Positions 17,977 to 27,757 of a stretch of 64,000 nucleotides of DNA are shown in pieces. How positions within the stretch are numbered: the stretch's first letter is position 1; the number at the start of each line of letters is the position of its first letter. The DNA is taken from NCBI GenBank assembly GCA_021799085.1, contig JAJZBD010000003.1, positions 62,001 through 126,000 of the forward strand, read 5' to 3'. Source of the DNA: Nanobdellota archaeon (GTDB lineage: Archaea; Nanobdellota; Nanobdellia; Parvarchaeales; Parvarchaeaceae). A program made the position numbers and the translations under genes. The notes beneath the pieces were generated by a model. It was not told where the DNA came from. It searched no databases and was given only the letters and a program-made list of their open reading frames with translations.

Positions 17977-18735
17977 ATGAAAATAAAGATAATCTCAAAG
18001 AAGAATTACCCAGAACTAAAAAAACTATACAATAGATTTGATATTTCTGAGGATGCTGAAGTATGCCTTGCTGTCGGTGGTGATGGTACTTTCATAAAGG
18101 CAGCAAATGAGTTTGATGGGCCCATCCTGCCGGTAAGAAGCGATGAAAAGAACAGTACTGGGTACTATGCAGATGTTGGCCTTAAGGATGTCGACTTTAT
18201 AATCAAAAGTCTGCTGTCCAAAAACTATAAAGTGGAAGAGCTTGGAAGGAAAATAGAGGTCGATTATGAGAAAAGCAAGTATTACGGAGTAAATGAAATT
18301 CTGCTAAAAGACATACAGGAAGAGGTTTACTTTAAACTTTATTATGATGAAAAGGGAAAAAGAAACAGGCTTTATGAATACACTTTAAGCGGGGACGGCT
18401 TTCTGGTAACCAGTGCAATAGGTTCTACAGCATACAACAGAACTGCCGGTGGTCCAATAATACTGGATAAAAGTGTACTGTGCCTCACTTTTCTGTCAAT
18501 AGAGAACCCGCTTACCAATTCAGTTATACTGAGAAAGGACGAAAAGCTGCACGTTGAGATAGAGAAAGGAAGAGGAGTGCTCAGCTATGACGGCATAGTT
18601 ATAAGCGACCTTAATCCTGGCAAATCCTTCGACATCAAGCTTTCAAACAAGAAGGTAAAGGTTTTGAAGCTGAAAAACAACTATGAAGAGTTCTCTGAGA
18701 AGCTGTCAAGGATAATAAAAAGCAAGATGAATTAA
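17977..18735 (+). CDS. NAD kinase
   Basis: CLAVGGDGTFIKAA intact; GDGFLVTSAIGSTAYNRTAGGPI. Confidence 0.88.
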   Translation: MKIKIISKKNYPELKKLYNRFDISEDAEVCLAVGGDGTFIKAANEFDGPILPVRSDEKNSTGYYADVGLKDVDFIIKSLLSKNYKVEELGRKIEVDYEKSKYYGVNEILLKDIQEEVYFKLYYDEKGKRNRLYEYTLSGDGFLVTSAIGSTAYNRTAGGPIILDKSVLCLTFLSIENPLTNSVILRKDEKLHVEIEKGRGVLSYDGIVISDLNPGKSFDIKLSNKKVKVLKLKNNYEEFSEKLSRIIKSKMN

Positions 18736-18779
18736 CTGCTAAAAAAAGATATTTAAGTTATGGCAGATATTAAAAACGA

Positions 18780-19100
18780 ATGGCAAAAATGTTCTTTTTC
18801 GTTATAAGCGCAGACGCTGAAAAGATAAACATGGCTGTAGGCTTTGCATCTAGGAGAAAAGAAAAGGGGGACGAAGTAAGGTTCCTTGTTTTTGGACCGG
18901 CGGAGAAGTTCATAGCAGAGCATGAAGAATTAATAGAGAACATAGACAAAGTCAAAGAAGCAATCAAGCCGAAGGCCTGCATATTCATAGCGCAGCAGAG
19001 CAAGCTTGAAGACAAATTCAAGGACCACTTGGAATTGCTGCCTGCTGGAGAATACATGTCAAAGGCTATAGAGGGCGGTTTTTCTGTTATAACTGTCTGA
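18780..19100 (+). CDS. DsrE/F-like small protein
   Basis: MAKMFFFVISADAEKINMAVGFASRRKEKGDEVRFLVFGPAEKFI resembles the DsrE fold; no conserved Cys seen. Confidence 0.5.
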   Translation: MAKMFFFVISADAEKINMAVGFASRRKEKGDEVRFLVFGPAEKFIAEHEELIENIDKVKEAIKPKACIFIAQQSKLEDKFKDHLELLPAGEYMSKAIEGGFSVITV

Positions 19101-19136
19101 ATAGCATGAAAATAGCTTAACGTAAACCTTCTTATA

Positions 19137-20459
19137 TTATCTTATAGTCTTTTCCAGCCGATTTAGTGCCTCGGAAACCTCATCCGCTTTTATTGCCAAA
19201 GAAGGCCTGAACCTTATGCCCTTCTCTCCGGTTTTAAGTGCAAGCATACCATTCTCTCTGTAAAGCTTGTCTATGAACTTGTCTCTCTCTGCGGTGTCCT
19301 TCAAATCAAAAGCAACCATGAGACCTCTGCCCCTTGCATTGTATATCTTTTCTGGATACCTGTCTTGGAGATTCTGTATACCATTTAGCAGCTCCCTTCC
19401 CCTTATTTCTGCATTTTCTATGAGGTTGTCCTCTTTTATTATCTCAAGGTAACGGGTAGCTCTAACCATGTCAGCGAGGTTTCCTCCCCATGTTGAATTT
19501 ATCCTGCTAGGAACATGGAAGACATGCTCCTCGATGTCTTCTATCCTGTCACTCACCATTATTCCGCAGACCTGCAACTTCTTACCAAAAACCAGTATGT
19601 CTGGATTGAAACCAAAATGCTGGTACGCCCACCATTTGCCTGTGGCTCCCATTCCTGTCTGAACCTCATCGACTATCAGAAGCATCTCATTCTCATCCGT
19701 GAATTTTCTGAGTCTTTGGAAGTATTCCTTCCTGAAGTGATTGTCTCCGCCTTCTGCTTGGATAGGCTCTATTATCAAAGCGGCTATATCATCCTTGTTA
19801 TTTTTAACAGCTTCCTCTGCCTCGTCTAAACTTTTCTTTTCAAGTTCCTCCACCTTTTTCAAGTTATCCTCATTCAAAGGGAAGGTTATCTTTGGATTGG
19901 TTATCCTTGGCCAATTGAACTTTGGGAAGTACTTTATCTTATTTGGATCAAACGTGTTCGTAAGCGAGAGAGTATAACCAGACCTGCCATGAAAGGCCTC
20001 TTTGAGGTGCATTATTTTCTGCCCCTTCTCCTCTTTATGGCCCTTCATGAAGTTCTTCCTTACCTTCCAGTCAATAGCGGTCTTAAGCGCGTTTTCAACA
20101 GCCAAAGCCCCTCCTTCTATAAAGAAGTAATGCTTCATGTGCGGAGGCGCTGCTATTCTGTCTAAAGCATCGACAAACTCCGCCATTTCTACAGTGTACA
20201 CATCACTGTTAGTCGGTTTGTTTATTGCAGCCCTCTGTAGTTTCTTCAAAAATGAAGGTTCAAACATCTTATCATGATTCATTCCGATAGTGGATGTTGC
20301 GAAGAATCCAAAAAAGTCAAGGAGTTTTCTGTCATGTAAGGAATCATAAAGCCAGGCTCCTTTTGACTTTTCAAGGTCAAGGACAAAATCGTAGCCGTCG
20401 GCAAGGATGTGCCTGCCCAAGATAGAATGAACTTCCCTTGGCTCTACCATAACAATCAT
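19137..20459 (-). CDS. lat: Class III aminotransferase, L-lysine 6-transaminase type
   Basis: EAFHGRSGYTLSLTNT, LIVDEVQTGMGATGKWWAYQHFG, FGKKLQVCGIMVSDRI, NSTWGGNLADMVRATRYLEI. Confidence 0.82.
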   Translation of the reverse strand: MIVMVEPREVHSILGRHILADGYDFVLDLEKSKGAWLYDSLHDRKLLDFFGFFATSTIGMNHDKMFEPSFLKKLQRAAINKPTNSDVYTVEMAEFVDALDRIAAPPHMKHYFFIEGGALAVENALKTAIDWKVRKNFMKGHKEEKGQKIMHLKEAFHGRSGYTLSLTNTFDPNKIKYFPKFNWPRITNPKITFPLNEDNLKKVEELEKKSLDEAEEAVKNNKDDIAALIIEPIQAEGGDNHFRKEYFQRLRKFTDENEMLLIVDEVQTGMGATGKWWAYQHFGFNPDILVFGKKLQVCGIMVSDRIEDIEEHVFHVPSRINSTWGGNLADMVRATRYLEIIKEDNLIENAEIRGRELLNGIQNLQDRYPEKIYNARGRGLMVAFDLKDTAERDKFIDKLYRENGMLALKTGEKGIRFRPSLAIKADEVSEALNRLEKTIR

Positions 20460-20535
20460 AGTCCATTCGTGGATTTAATGTTTTGCCTTTCTGCTGTTTA
20501 CAAGATATTTAAACTTGTTCTATTCTATTAATCTA

Positions 20536-21027
20536 ATGGTCTGCATAAGCTTAAATAAAATTTTGGAAATAGCTTCTGAAGAGCAGAAAGAAGAGATAGA
20601 AACAAACAAAGAACTAAAAAGAAAGGTTGGCTTTCTTGCAGAGAAGAAAACGGGATTAAAGGAGATATACAAAAGGCTGATTTACAGAGAAAAAGAAAAG
20701 CACTACATAGAACTCGATGAAAGGCAGTTTGGCAGGTATGAACGGCTAAAAGGCATTGTTAAAAGCACTTTGGAAGCTGGGATTGCAGGCACCATGGCAG
20801 GTACATTGCTATACACTTATCTTGGGAGTTCCCTCCAGCCTTCGACTTACCTTTCGGTATTTCTATCATCTGCTTTTCTCTATGGCATGTCTGCTTTCCT
20901 CTCCAAAAGAATTGAAAAAAGATTCGGAAATGAGCTTGCAAAGAACGGAAGAAACCTGATAGAGGCATTAAACGACCTTTACTTGATAAAATCAAAGGAA
21001 TACAAAAACGCTTTTTACCCAATCTAA
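20536..21027 (+). CDS. Hypothetical membrane protein
   Basis: Two hydrophobic segments near AGTMAGTLLYTYLGSSLQPSTYLSVFLSSAFLYGMSAF; ATG at 20536 preferred to TTG at 20515. Confidence 0.55.
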   Translation: MVCISLNKILEIASEEQKEEIETNKELKRKVGFLAEKKTGLKEIYKRLIYREKEKHYIELDERQFGRYERLKGIVKSTLEAGIAGTMAGTLLYTYLGSSLQPSTYLSVFLSSAFLYGMSAFLSKRIEKRFGNELAKNGRNLIEALNDLYLIKSKEYKNAFYPI

Positions 21028-21031
21028 TTAG

Positions 21032-21910
21032 ATGGAATACAAAAAACTGGGAAACACGAAGGAAAGTTTATCTGCAATTGGGATAGGAACATGGCAATTA
21101 AACGGCAATGCAGAAGAGAATGAGAAGGCCATGAACCTTGCAATAGAAAAGGGAGTAAACTTAATAGACACTGCAGAAATATACGGAACGGAAAACACTG
21201 TTGGAAAAATAATAAAGGGAAAAAAGCTGTTTATAGCCACGAAAGTCTGGCCAACGCATTTCAGGTATGATTCTGTCTTAAGGGCCTGCGAAAGAAGCCT
21301 TGGAAACCTGGGGATAAAACAGATAGACCTTTACCAGTTGCACTGGCCTAATCAGGGAATAAGCATAAAGGAAACTATGAAGGCAATGGAAAAGCTTGTT
21401 TACGACGGCAAAATAAGGTACATAGGAGTAAGCAACTTCAATGAAAAGGAACTTAAAGATGCACAGGAAGCTATGTCAAAATACGAAATTGTTTCAAATC
21501 AGGTTGAATATAACTTGATTGAAAGGATGCCAGAAATGAACCTAATTGATTATATGAAAAAAGAGAAGATTACGCTTTTGGCTTACAGCCCATTTGCGCA
21601 CGGTGCAATCTTCAAGAAGAAATATGTAAGAGTAATTGAAAGCGTAAAGGAATTAGGCAAAAAATACAATAAGACTGCTGGACAAATGCTTCTGAGATGG
21701 CTTATCCAGAAAGATATTGTAATCCCTTTAACAAAAGCGAGCAACCCAAAGCACATGCTGGAGAATATAGCTGCAGCTGATTTTAACATAAACCAAAAGG
21801 ACATGGAGATTATAGATAGCCTTACTCCGAAAGACAGCAATGCTGGGTTGAGCAAGTTCAAGGGCCTTATAGAGTATTATCTTATTTTGAGGGCTTTTCT
21901 TAGGCTTTAG
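21032..21910 (+). CDS. Aldo/keto reductase
   Basis: LIDTAEIYGTENTVGKII, IDLYQLHWPNQG, YIGVSNFNEKEL, TLLAYSPFAHGAIFKK. Confidence 0.93.
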   Translation: MEYKKLGNTKESLSAIGIGTWQLNGNAEENEKAMNLAIEKGVNLIDTAEIYGTENTVGKIIKGKKLFIATKVWPTHFRYDSVLRACERSLGNLGIKQIDLYQLHWPNQGISIKETMKAMEKLVYDGKIRYIGVSNFNEKELKDAQEAMSKYEIVSNQVEYNLIERMPEMNLIDYMKKEKITLLAYSPFAHGAIFKKKYVRVIESVKELGKKYNKTAGQMLLRWLIQKDIVIPLTKASNPKHMLENIAAADFNINQKDMEIIDSLTPKDSNAGLSKFKGLIEYYLILRAFLRL

Positions 21911-21948
21911 TAAAAAGCTTTTAATACTTATATGTTATATATATTAAA

Positions 21949-22371
21949 ATGATATTTGCTGATTTCAGGAAACCAGTAAAAACAAGCGAATTAGAGAAAG
22001 TGCTCAGCGCTACTTTGTCTGAACTAGGTTATAAGATTCTAAAAGTAAAGGATAACCACCCTTCGGAAGAATACTCTCAAGGAAAGATGGTTCCAGTAAA
22101 AGAAGGCATTGAATATGAAGTAAGGAAGAGCTTCCTTGAACCAAAGATGTATTTTGGCCTTAAGTTTTACCCGAACTTTGACGAAAAATCACACAGATTT
22201 GTGTATGAGCAAGAGCAAGCCAAACAGCTGTATGGTTGGGCTTATTCATTTAAAGAAGAGAAATACAAGAACGCATTGTTAGAGGTCATAAAGACAGTGA
22301 TAAATAAGATTAGCAGCAAGGATGAAATGCAAAATGAATCCGAAATGATACGTATAACCTATTACAAATAA
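21949..22371 (+). CDS. Hypothetical protein
   Basis: 140-aa ORF abutting the next gene; no family recognised. Confidence 0.5.
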   Translation: MIFADFRKPVKTSELEKVLSATLSELGYKILKVKDNHPSEEYSQGKMVPVKEGIEYEVRKSFLEPKMYFGLKFYPNFDEKSHRFVYEQEQAKQLYGWAYSFKEEKYKNALLEVIKTVINKISSKDEMQNESEMIRITYYK

Positions 22372-22658
22372 TGGAAGAAACCAACAAAAACATAACTTGG
22401 CAAAGTGAAAACTGCCTTCTTTGCAAGTACTTTGTGCCTAATGATGTATTAAATGCAGATCTTTTGGAAAGGGGGAAATGCGCTCACCCATCTCTTGTTA
22501 AATTTAATTTAGTTGTTTCCGGAAGGGACTGGTGCAACCTGTTCGCAAAGATGAGCAATGAAAGAAGAGAAAAGCTGCAGCAGGAGGGCTTCAAGAAAGA
22601 CGACGAGCAGCAGAAAAGGCTTATAGAAGAAAGTAGGAAAGCTGGAAACTTTGACTGA
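22371..22658 (+). CDS. Four-Cys small protein, HiPIP-like Cys spacing
   Basis: CLLCKYF...GKCAHPSLVKFNLVVSGRDWCNLF resembles CxxCxxF..C....V....WC. Confidence 0.45.
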   Translation: MEETNKNITWQSENCLLCKYFVPNDVLNADLLERGKCAHPSLVKFNLVVSGRDWCNLFAKMSNERREKLQQEGFKKDDEQQKRLIEESRKAGNFD

Positions 22659-22716
22659 TTCTTTTAAAGATAGACAGGAGTAGTGTGTCTGAGCTTTTTT
22701 ACGGTTTTAAGGAAAC

Positions 22717-23133
22717 TTACTTCATTCCTTTTATCAGTTTCTGGCCCATTAAATCCGAGTAGGTAACCTGCGCACCCTCTTTCATCTTGTCCTTTAATTC
22801 ATCGGGTATATCTGCGTCAAAAACTTCATAAGACTCCATGTCCATTAGCTGAGCTTTACCGTCGTTGAGGCTTATGACCTGTGCAATTCTCTTTTCTATT
22901 ATTGGTATTTTTGCTCTATCCTCTGCAGACATTACAAAGACCCTTTTTTTGCCGTCTATCACTCCGACGGCTTCTACCCTTGCCTTTGCATGTCCATGCT
23001 TTCCTGGAGCACTCAGTGCTATATCCGTTATTTTGCAGATAAACTGGTCATCCACTAGGATAGTGTCTCCCTTTCTCAATTCATTTATACCGGCAACTTT
23101 AAAATCCATATCTCTGTTTGCTATTTTTAGCAT
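22717..23133 (-). CDS. Translation initiation factor 5A
   Basis: INELRKGDTILVDDQFICKITDIALSAPGKHGHAKARVEAVGVIDGKKR with the hypusine-site loop; start CAT at 23131-23133, the longer ORF to 23412 overlaps the malic enzyme. Confidence 0.95.
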   Translation of the reverse strand: MLKIANRDMDFKVAGINELRKGDTILVDDQFICKITDIALSAPGKHGHAKARVEAVGVIDGKKRVFVMSAEDRAKIPIIEKRIAQVISLNDGKAQLMDMESYEVFDADIPDELKDKMKEGAQVTYSDLMGQKLIKGMK

Positions 23134-23225
23134 ATAAATATTGCTTTTTTGCTTTAATTTAAGAAAAACAGTTAAAAAATGCTTGCGAGGGAAATATTTA
23201 AATATAGTACATACGATAATAAAAG

Positions 23226-24485
23226 ATGGATAAAGAACAAGATTACCATAAACTTGCATTGGAATACTCAAAAAAGCATGGTGGTAAAATAGAGCTGAAA
23301 CCCACTGTAAAAATACGATCATTGAAGGACTTGTCAATAGTCTATACTCCTGGGGTAGCAGCAGTTTCCACGGCAATAAGCAACGACAGCCGTTTATCAT
23401 GGGATTTAACATGGCGGTGGAATACTATCTTCATAATAACAAACGGAACAAGAGTCCTTGGATTAGGAGACATAGGCCCTCTTGCTTCTTTACCTGTAAT
23501 GGAGGGCAAATCCCTGATATACAAGGAATTTGGAGGGGTAAATGCCATACCCATACCAATAGAAACAAAGGAGGTGGATGAGTTTGTTAAAGTTGTAAAA
23601 AACATCTCGGTAACAAGTGGCGGCATACATTTAGAGGACATAGAATCCCCTTTCTGCTTTGAAGTACTGGAAAGGCTGCAAGAAGAACTTAAAGTCCCGG
23701 TATGGCACGATGACCAGCAGGGAACAGCGGCGGCTGCTCTTGCAGGACTGATAAACGCTACAAAGCTGGCTGATAAGGACTTAAAGAGAAGCAAGATAGT
23801 TATGATAGGCGCCGGAGCCGCAAACATTGCATTATTCCGTATACTAGAAAAATATGGAGTTGACACTGGAAACATAATAGTGGGAGACAGTAAGGGCCCG
23901 CTTTATAACGGCAGAGACGACATGGAGATAATAAAAACAACAAACCGGTGGAAATATGAAGTTATGAAAAAATCCAATAGGGATTCAATCACTGACGCTG
24001 ACAGTTCATTTGAAGGTGCTGACATTGTTGTAGGATTCAGCAGGGAAGGAGGAATAAAGTCGGAATGGATAAGAAAAATGAGTTCAAAGCCGATAGTATT
24101 CGCAAATGCCAATCCTAATCCAGAGATTTCTCCTGAAGAAGCTTACAAAGCAGGGGCATATATTGTTTCGACAGGCAGATCAGATTACCCCAATCAGATA
24201 AACAACAGCCTGATATTCCCTGCGCTTTTCAGAGGTGTACTTGACTCAAAAGCTAAAAAGATAGATGATTACACAGCTATAGTAGCAGCGGAAGAACTTG
24301 CAAAATTCGCGCAGGAAAAAGGACTAAGAAAAGATTATATTGTCCCAAACATGGAAGAAAGAGAGATATATCCAAGGATAGCAGCTGCAGTAGCTGAAGA
24401 TGCAGTTAAACGCGGATTAGCAGACAGGAAAGAAAGCAGGGAATACTTTTATAAAAAAGCAAAGAAGATTATTGGTTTAAAATAA
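23226..24485 (+). CDS. Malic enzyme (oxaloacetate-decarboxylating)
   Basis: IVYTPGVAAVSTAIS, VWHDDQQGTAAAALAGLINAT, VMIGAGAANIALFR, FANANPNPEISPEEA. Confidence 0.95.
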   Translation: MDKEQDYHKLALEYSKKHGGKIELKPTVKIRSLKDLSIVYTPGVAAVSTAISNDSRLSWDLTWRWNTIFIITNGTRVLGLGDIGPLASLPVMEGKSLIYKEFGGVNAIPIPIETKEVDEFVKVVKNISVTSGGIHLEDIESPFCFEVLERLQEELKVPVWHDDQQGTAAAALAGLINATKLADKDLKRSKIVMIGAGAANIALFRILEKYGVDTGNIIVGDSKGPLYNGRDDMEIIKTTNRWKYEVMKKSNRDSITDADSSFEGADIVVGFSREGGIKSEWIRKMSSKPIVFANANPNPEISPEEAYKAGAYIVSTGRSDYPNQINNSLIFPALFRGVLDSKAKKIDDYTAIVAAEELAKFAQEKGLRKDYIVPNMEEREIYPRIAAAVAEDAVKRGLADRKESREYFYKKAKKIIGLK

Positions 24486-24667
24486 ACCCTTTACGCTATA
24501 ATGCATGACCCTAAATGCAAACAGTACTTCTGTGTGTCTTCTACCATTTCCATTTAAAAGATATTTCTAGTATTTTGAATAGAGAATAAGCTTAGGATAT
24601 TCTTTTACTGTAAATATTTTTTAGGTTACCCTACTTCATTGACCTCACTGCAACTTAAAAAATAAAA

Positions 24668-25849
24668 TTACCTGTATTTGTAGCCAATATCGTCATATGA
24701 AAGCAATTTTACAGATGAGCTGCTTGCCAGCACTCTGCTTCCTATAACATAGGTTATCTCGCTTTCTTCAGCCGCCTTTGCTATTTCATCAGTTACCAAG
24801 CCGTCAAGAACGAGCATATATATGTTCTCTAAGTTAAGTATCGCATCTTCAACGCCTTTGTAAGGTATCCTTCCGAGTATTTCGAATTTGTTGTTTACAA
24901 GAAATGCTCCTCTTGTGCCTATTATGTCATTCACCAATGGGGTAACCTTCTCCTTGATTTCCTGTGGGACTTCTACAGGTGTAGATTGAGCCTGTTTTTT
25001 AGGGGCTGCCGATTCTCTTTTCAAAGACGGATCATATTCCTCGATAGGAACCTTTGCACGCAATGCCTGGTTTATTTCCTTCTTTGATAATTCCTCAACT
25101 TCAGTTCCTGAAGGGGCCTTTGCTATAAAGTCCACATGCCCTTGCTGGATAAAGGAGTTTATTATCATGTCACCGCCTCTGTCTCCATCAACAAACAATG
25201 TGACTATTTTCTTTCTGCTTAAATCAATAACAGTTTTAGGTATGTTAGTGCCGTTCATTCCAATCACGTTGGAAAAGCCGTGCTTAAGCATGTTCATTAC
25301 GTCTGCCCTTCCTTCTACCACTATTATTTCCTCAGAATCCTCTAAGTCTGGGCCAGCAGGTAATTTCTCAGAGCCGTATTCCACGAACTCCTTCTGCCTT
25401 ACTTCCTCATAAAGTTTCTGCAGTAGTTCTGTAGTATCAACCTCAGAGGTTTTCATTGCCTCTTCAAGGAGCTTCTGAGCCCTGTTCATTATGTACTCTC
25501 TCTTTGATATCCTAACGTCTTCTATCTTGTCAACTGAAACCGTGGCCTTTGAAGGGCCTATTCTGTCAATTGTTTCTATGGCTGCGCCTATCAATGCAGT
25601 CTCCGCCATCCCCAAAGAAGTAGGTATGGTTATCTCACCGTTGGTTTTTCCCCCAGCCGATGAACTTTCTACGTTTATCCTTCCTATTTTACCATTTTTC
25701 TGTGCTTCCCTTAAGTCCAATTCTTCACCAAGCAGACCTTCCGTCTGTCCGAATACCGCACCTATGACGTCTGGCTTATCAATCAGACTATCTGCGGTAA
25801 ATTTTGCATGAAGGATATACTTAAAAGAAGTAGGTCCTATCTTTGCCAT
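24668..25849 (-). CDS. dnaG: Archaeal DnaG-like protein (Toprim)
   Basis: DVIGAVFGQTEGLLGEELDLREAQKNGKIGRI, EEIIVVEGRADVMNMLKHGFSNVIGMNGTNIP, VTLFVDGDRGGD. Confidence 0.96.
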   Translation of the reverse strand: MAKIGPTSFKYILHAKFTADSLIDKPDVIGAVFGQTEGLLGEELDLREAQKNGKIGRINVESSSAGGKTNGEITIPTSLGMAETALIGAAIETIDRIGPSKATVSVDKIEDVRISKREYIMNRAQKLLEEAMKTSEVDTTELLQKLYEEVRQKEFVEYGSEKLPAGPDLEDSEEIIVVEGRADVMNMLKHGFSNVIGMNGTNIPKTVIDLSRKKIVTLFVDGDRGGDMIINSFIQQGHVDFIAKAPSGTEVEELSKKEINQALRAKVPIEEYDPSLKRESAAPKKQAQSTPVEVPQEIKEKVTPLVNDIIGTRGAFLVNNKFEILGRIPYKGVEDAILNLENIYMLVLDGLVTDEIAKAAEESEITYVIGSRVLASSSSVKLLSYDDIGYKYR

Positions 25850-26004
25850 AATTCAACACCTCCTATTTATTCAAAAAGGCCCACTCAGGCCAAATTGTTA
25901 ATCGTGATTTAAGGTCTAATAGACCAAAGTCACTTTGTATGACTTACTATATTATTATTAGACTTTTCAAGGTTTATATATCTTTCTTGTTAGCACTATG
26001 AACC

Positions 26005-26607
26005 TTAATTAACTGCAGAAAGTGATACCTTGATTGTGGCGTTTTCCGTAAAGCCACTGAAAGAATAATAGTTTGCAGGGCAGGAAATATTGGCCTTTGG
26101 ACAGCGGATTGTTGTATTATAAAATCCAAAAGGAAGGGTAAGATTCACATTGAAGTTTCCTGTTTTCAAGATACTTATTATCTGCGGTTGCAAGGGCCAC
26201 TGAACGGTAGTTGTTTGATTTGGAAGAAGTGGTGCCACCGTAATTACATCGCATGAGGCTACATTCTTTTCATAACTCAAATTTGCTATGTTTGTTGGAT
26301 AAACCTCTCCAGATAAAGCAGAAACGCATCCTGATAGATAACCTATTTTAGAACCGCCGCCGTTCTTAAATTCAACAAGAAGGTAAAGCTGATTGTTTGA
26401 ACTGTTGAAAACGCTTGTTACGTTTGTTATTTCTATAGGATAAAACGCTTTTGAAATGCTTGTTAGAGCCCAGCCCGTTATTCCCACTGATAATTGCTTT
26501 GTATTCCCGGCTGTCAATGCATAATAAATCAAAATAAGCAGCAATAGAATTATAACAGCAAAAACAATGTAAGTATCCAAGCCTCTTTTTTTATTGTGTT
26601 TATCCAT
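26005..26607 (-). CDS. Hypothetical membrane-anchored exported protein
   Basis: N-terminal TM IVFAVIILLLLILIYYAL, Asn/Ser/Thr-rich extracytoplasmic remainder. Confidence 0.55.
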   Translation of the reverse strand: MDKHNKKRGLDTYIVFAVIILLLLILIYYALTAGNTKQLSVGITGWALTSISKAFYPIEITNVTSVFNSSNNQLYLLVEFKNGGGSKIGYLSGCVSALSGEVYPTNIANLSYEKNVASCDVITVAPLLPNQTTTVQWPLQPQIISILKTGNFNVNLTLPFGFYNTTIRCPKANISCPANYYSFSGFTENATIKVSLSAVN

Positions 26608-26643
26608 TAGTTTACTTTCTTTTTTAAAGTTAAATATTTGAAG

Positions 26644-26679
26644 ATATGAAAAGATTTATATATGATAAAAATTTCATAT
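26644..26679 (+). promoter_or_regulatory. Dyad-symmetric operator-like site spanning the TATA box of the mer-like operon
   Basis: ATATGAAA (26644-26651) and TTTCATAT (26672-26679) flank TTTATATA; first gene starts at 26685. Confidence 0.5.
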
Positions 26680-26684
26680 AACGA

Positions 26685-27206
26685 ATGATGCAGGACATAA
26701 GAAAAGTCATAACTAAGAGAATGTATGCATTGATGTTTTTCATTATGTTTGCTGCCGTATTTATTCTCTATTTCTATCTCTTGGAAAGCTCTGCAACGGG
26801 GATAATTGACTTTGGATCCTACTACATCTACTTTGATTTGCTTTCATCGTTTGTAATATCATTTTTGATAAGCTTAGTTATAACAATGAACGTTTATTCT
26901 TACAAATTAAAGGCAAAAACAAGCAAAAAGCTGACATTAAGCTCAATAGTGGGAGCAATACTTCCGAGCAGCTTGTGTTGCACCAGCGTCATACCTTCAC
27001 TGCTTGCCGTGCTTGGTTTTTCAACGTCATTTATAGTGGGAAACACCGGAAAGATACAGTCCATATTTTCCGTTTATGGACCCTTATTTATTGCAGCAGG
27101 AGCCGCAATAGCATATTTTGGCCTTATACAAATAACTAAAAACATAAACGCAAGCTGTAAAATAAATGTTGCCGAAAAAGAGGACTGCTGCGAGGTCAAG
27201 GAATGA
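26685..27206 (+). CDS. Cys-pair membrane protein, candidate MerT-like mercuric transporter
   Basis: TM protein with GAILPSSLCCTSVIPSLLAVLGF and terminal EKEDCCEVKE; co-directional with ArsR-like and MerA-like genes. Confidence 0.5.
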   Translation: MMQDIRKVITKRMYALMFFIMFAAVFILYFYLLESSATGIIDFGSYYIYFDLLSSFVISFLISLVITMNVYSYKLKAKTSKKLTLSSIVGAILPSSLCCTSVIPSLLAVLGFSTSFIVGNTGKIQSIFSVYGPLFIAAGAAIAYFGLIQITKNINASCKINVAEKEDCCEVKE

Positions 27207-27757
27207 AAATAAAGATAAAATATATCTTGTATGCTGTTGTTGTGGTGATAGCCTTAGCTCTAATATTGAATTTCTTTATTTTAAACCATGCAAAGCAGAG
27301 CAAGTACCTTTCAATTGGTGAAACTGCCCCTAATTACACATTTCAGCTTGCAAACGGAAGCACAAAAAGCTTAAACAGCTATCAAGGAAAACCCTTAATT
27401 CTTTGGTTCGTAGCGACATGGTGCAGCAGCTGTGCACAAGGAAACGCAGCAGTGGCAGACAACCTCGCATTTTTCAAGGAGCATAACGTGAAGATATTAG
27501 AATTAGAGCAGTATGATGACCTTGGAACCACTGGCATGCCCATCTCACAGTTCATTTCTGAATACGGAAACAACAACACTTATGTAACTGGAGGAATTGC
27601 AAGCTACAATATGACATTGGCTTACAACACTCCGCCGGAATTACAGCTTGACATTTATTATCTGATAAGCCCAAACGGAAAGATATTATATGTAGGAGAG
27701 GGAATTGCAAACGGGATGGGCAGCCTTGAAAATATAATATCAAAAGATGATTTATGA
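27203..27757 (+). CDS. Membrane-anchored thioredoxin-fold protein (TlpA/ResA-like)
   Basis: APNYTFQLANGSTKSLNSYQGKPLILWFVATWCSSCAQ (CxxC) after an N-terminal TM. Confidence 0.8.
   Translation: MKIKIKYILYAVVVVIALALILNFFILNHAKQSKYLSIGETAPNYTFQLANGSTKSLNSYQGKPLILWFVATWCSSCAQGNAAVADNLAFFKEHNVKILELEQYDDLGTTGMPISQFISEYGNNNTYVTGGIASYNMTLAYNTPPELQLDIYYLISPNGKILYVGEGIANGMGSLENIISKDDL

Noticed and set aside
23134-23412. N-terminal extension of the eIF5A ORF
   Set aside because: Overlaps the malic enzyme start on the opposite strand, and MLKIANRDM at 23133 is the natural eIF5A start.
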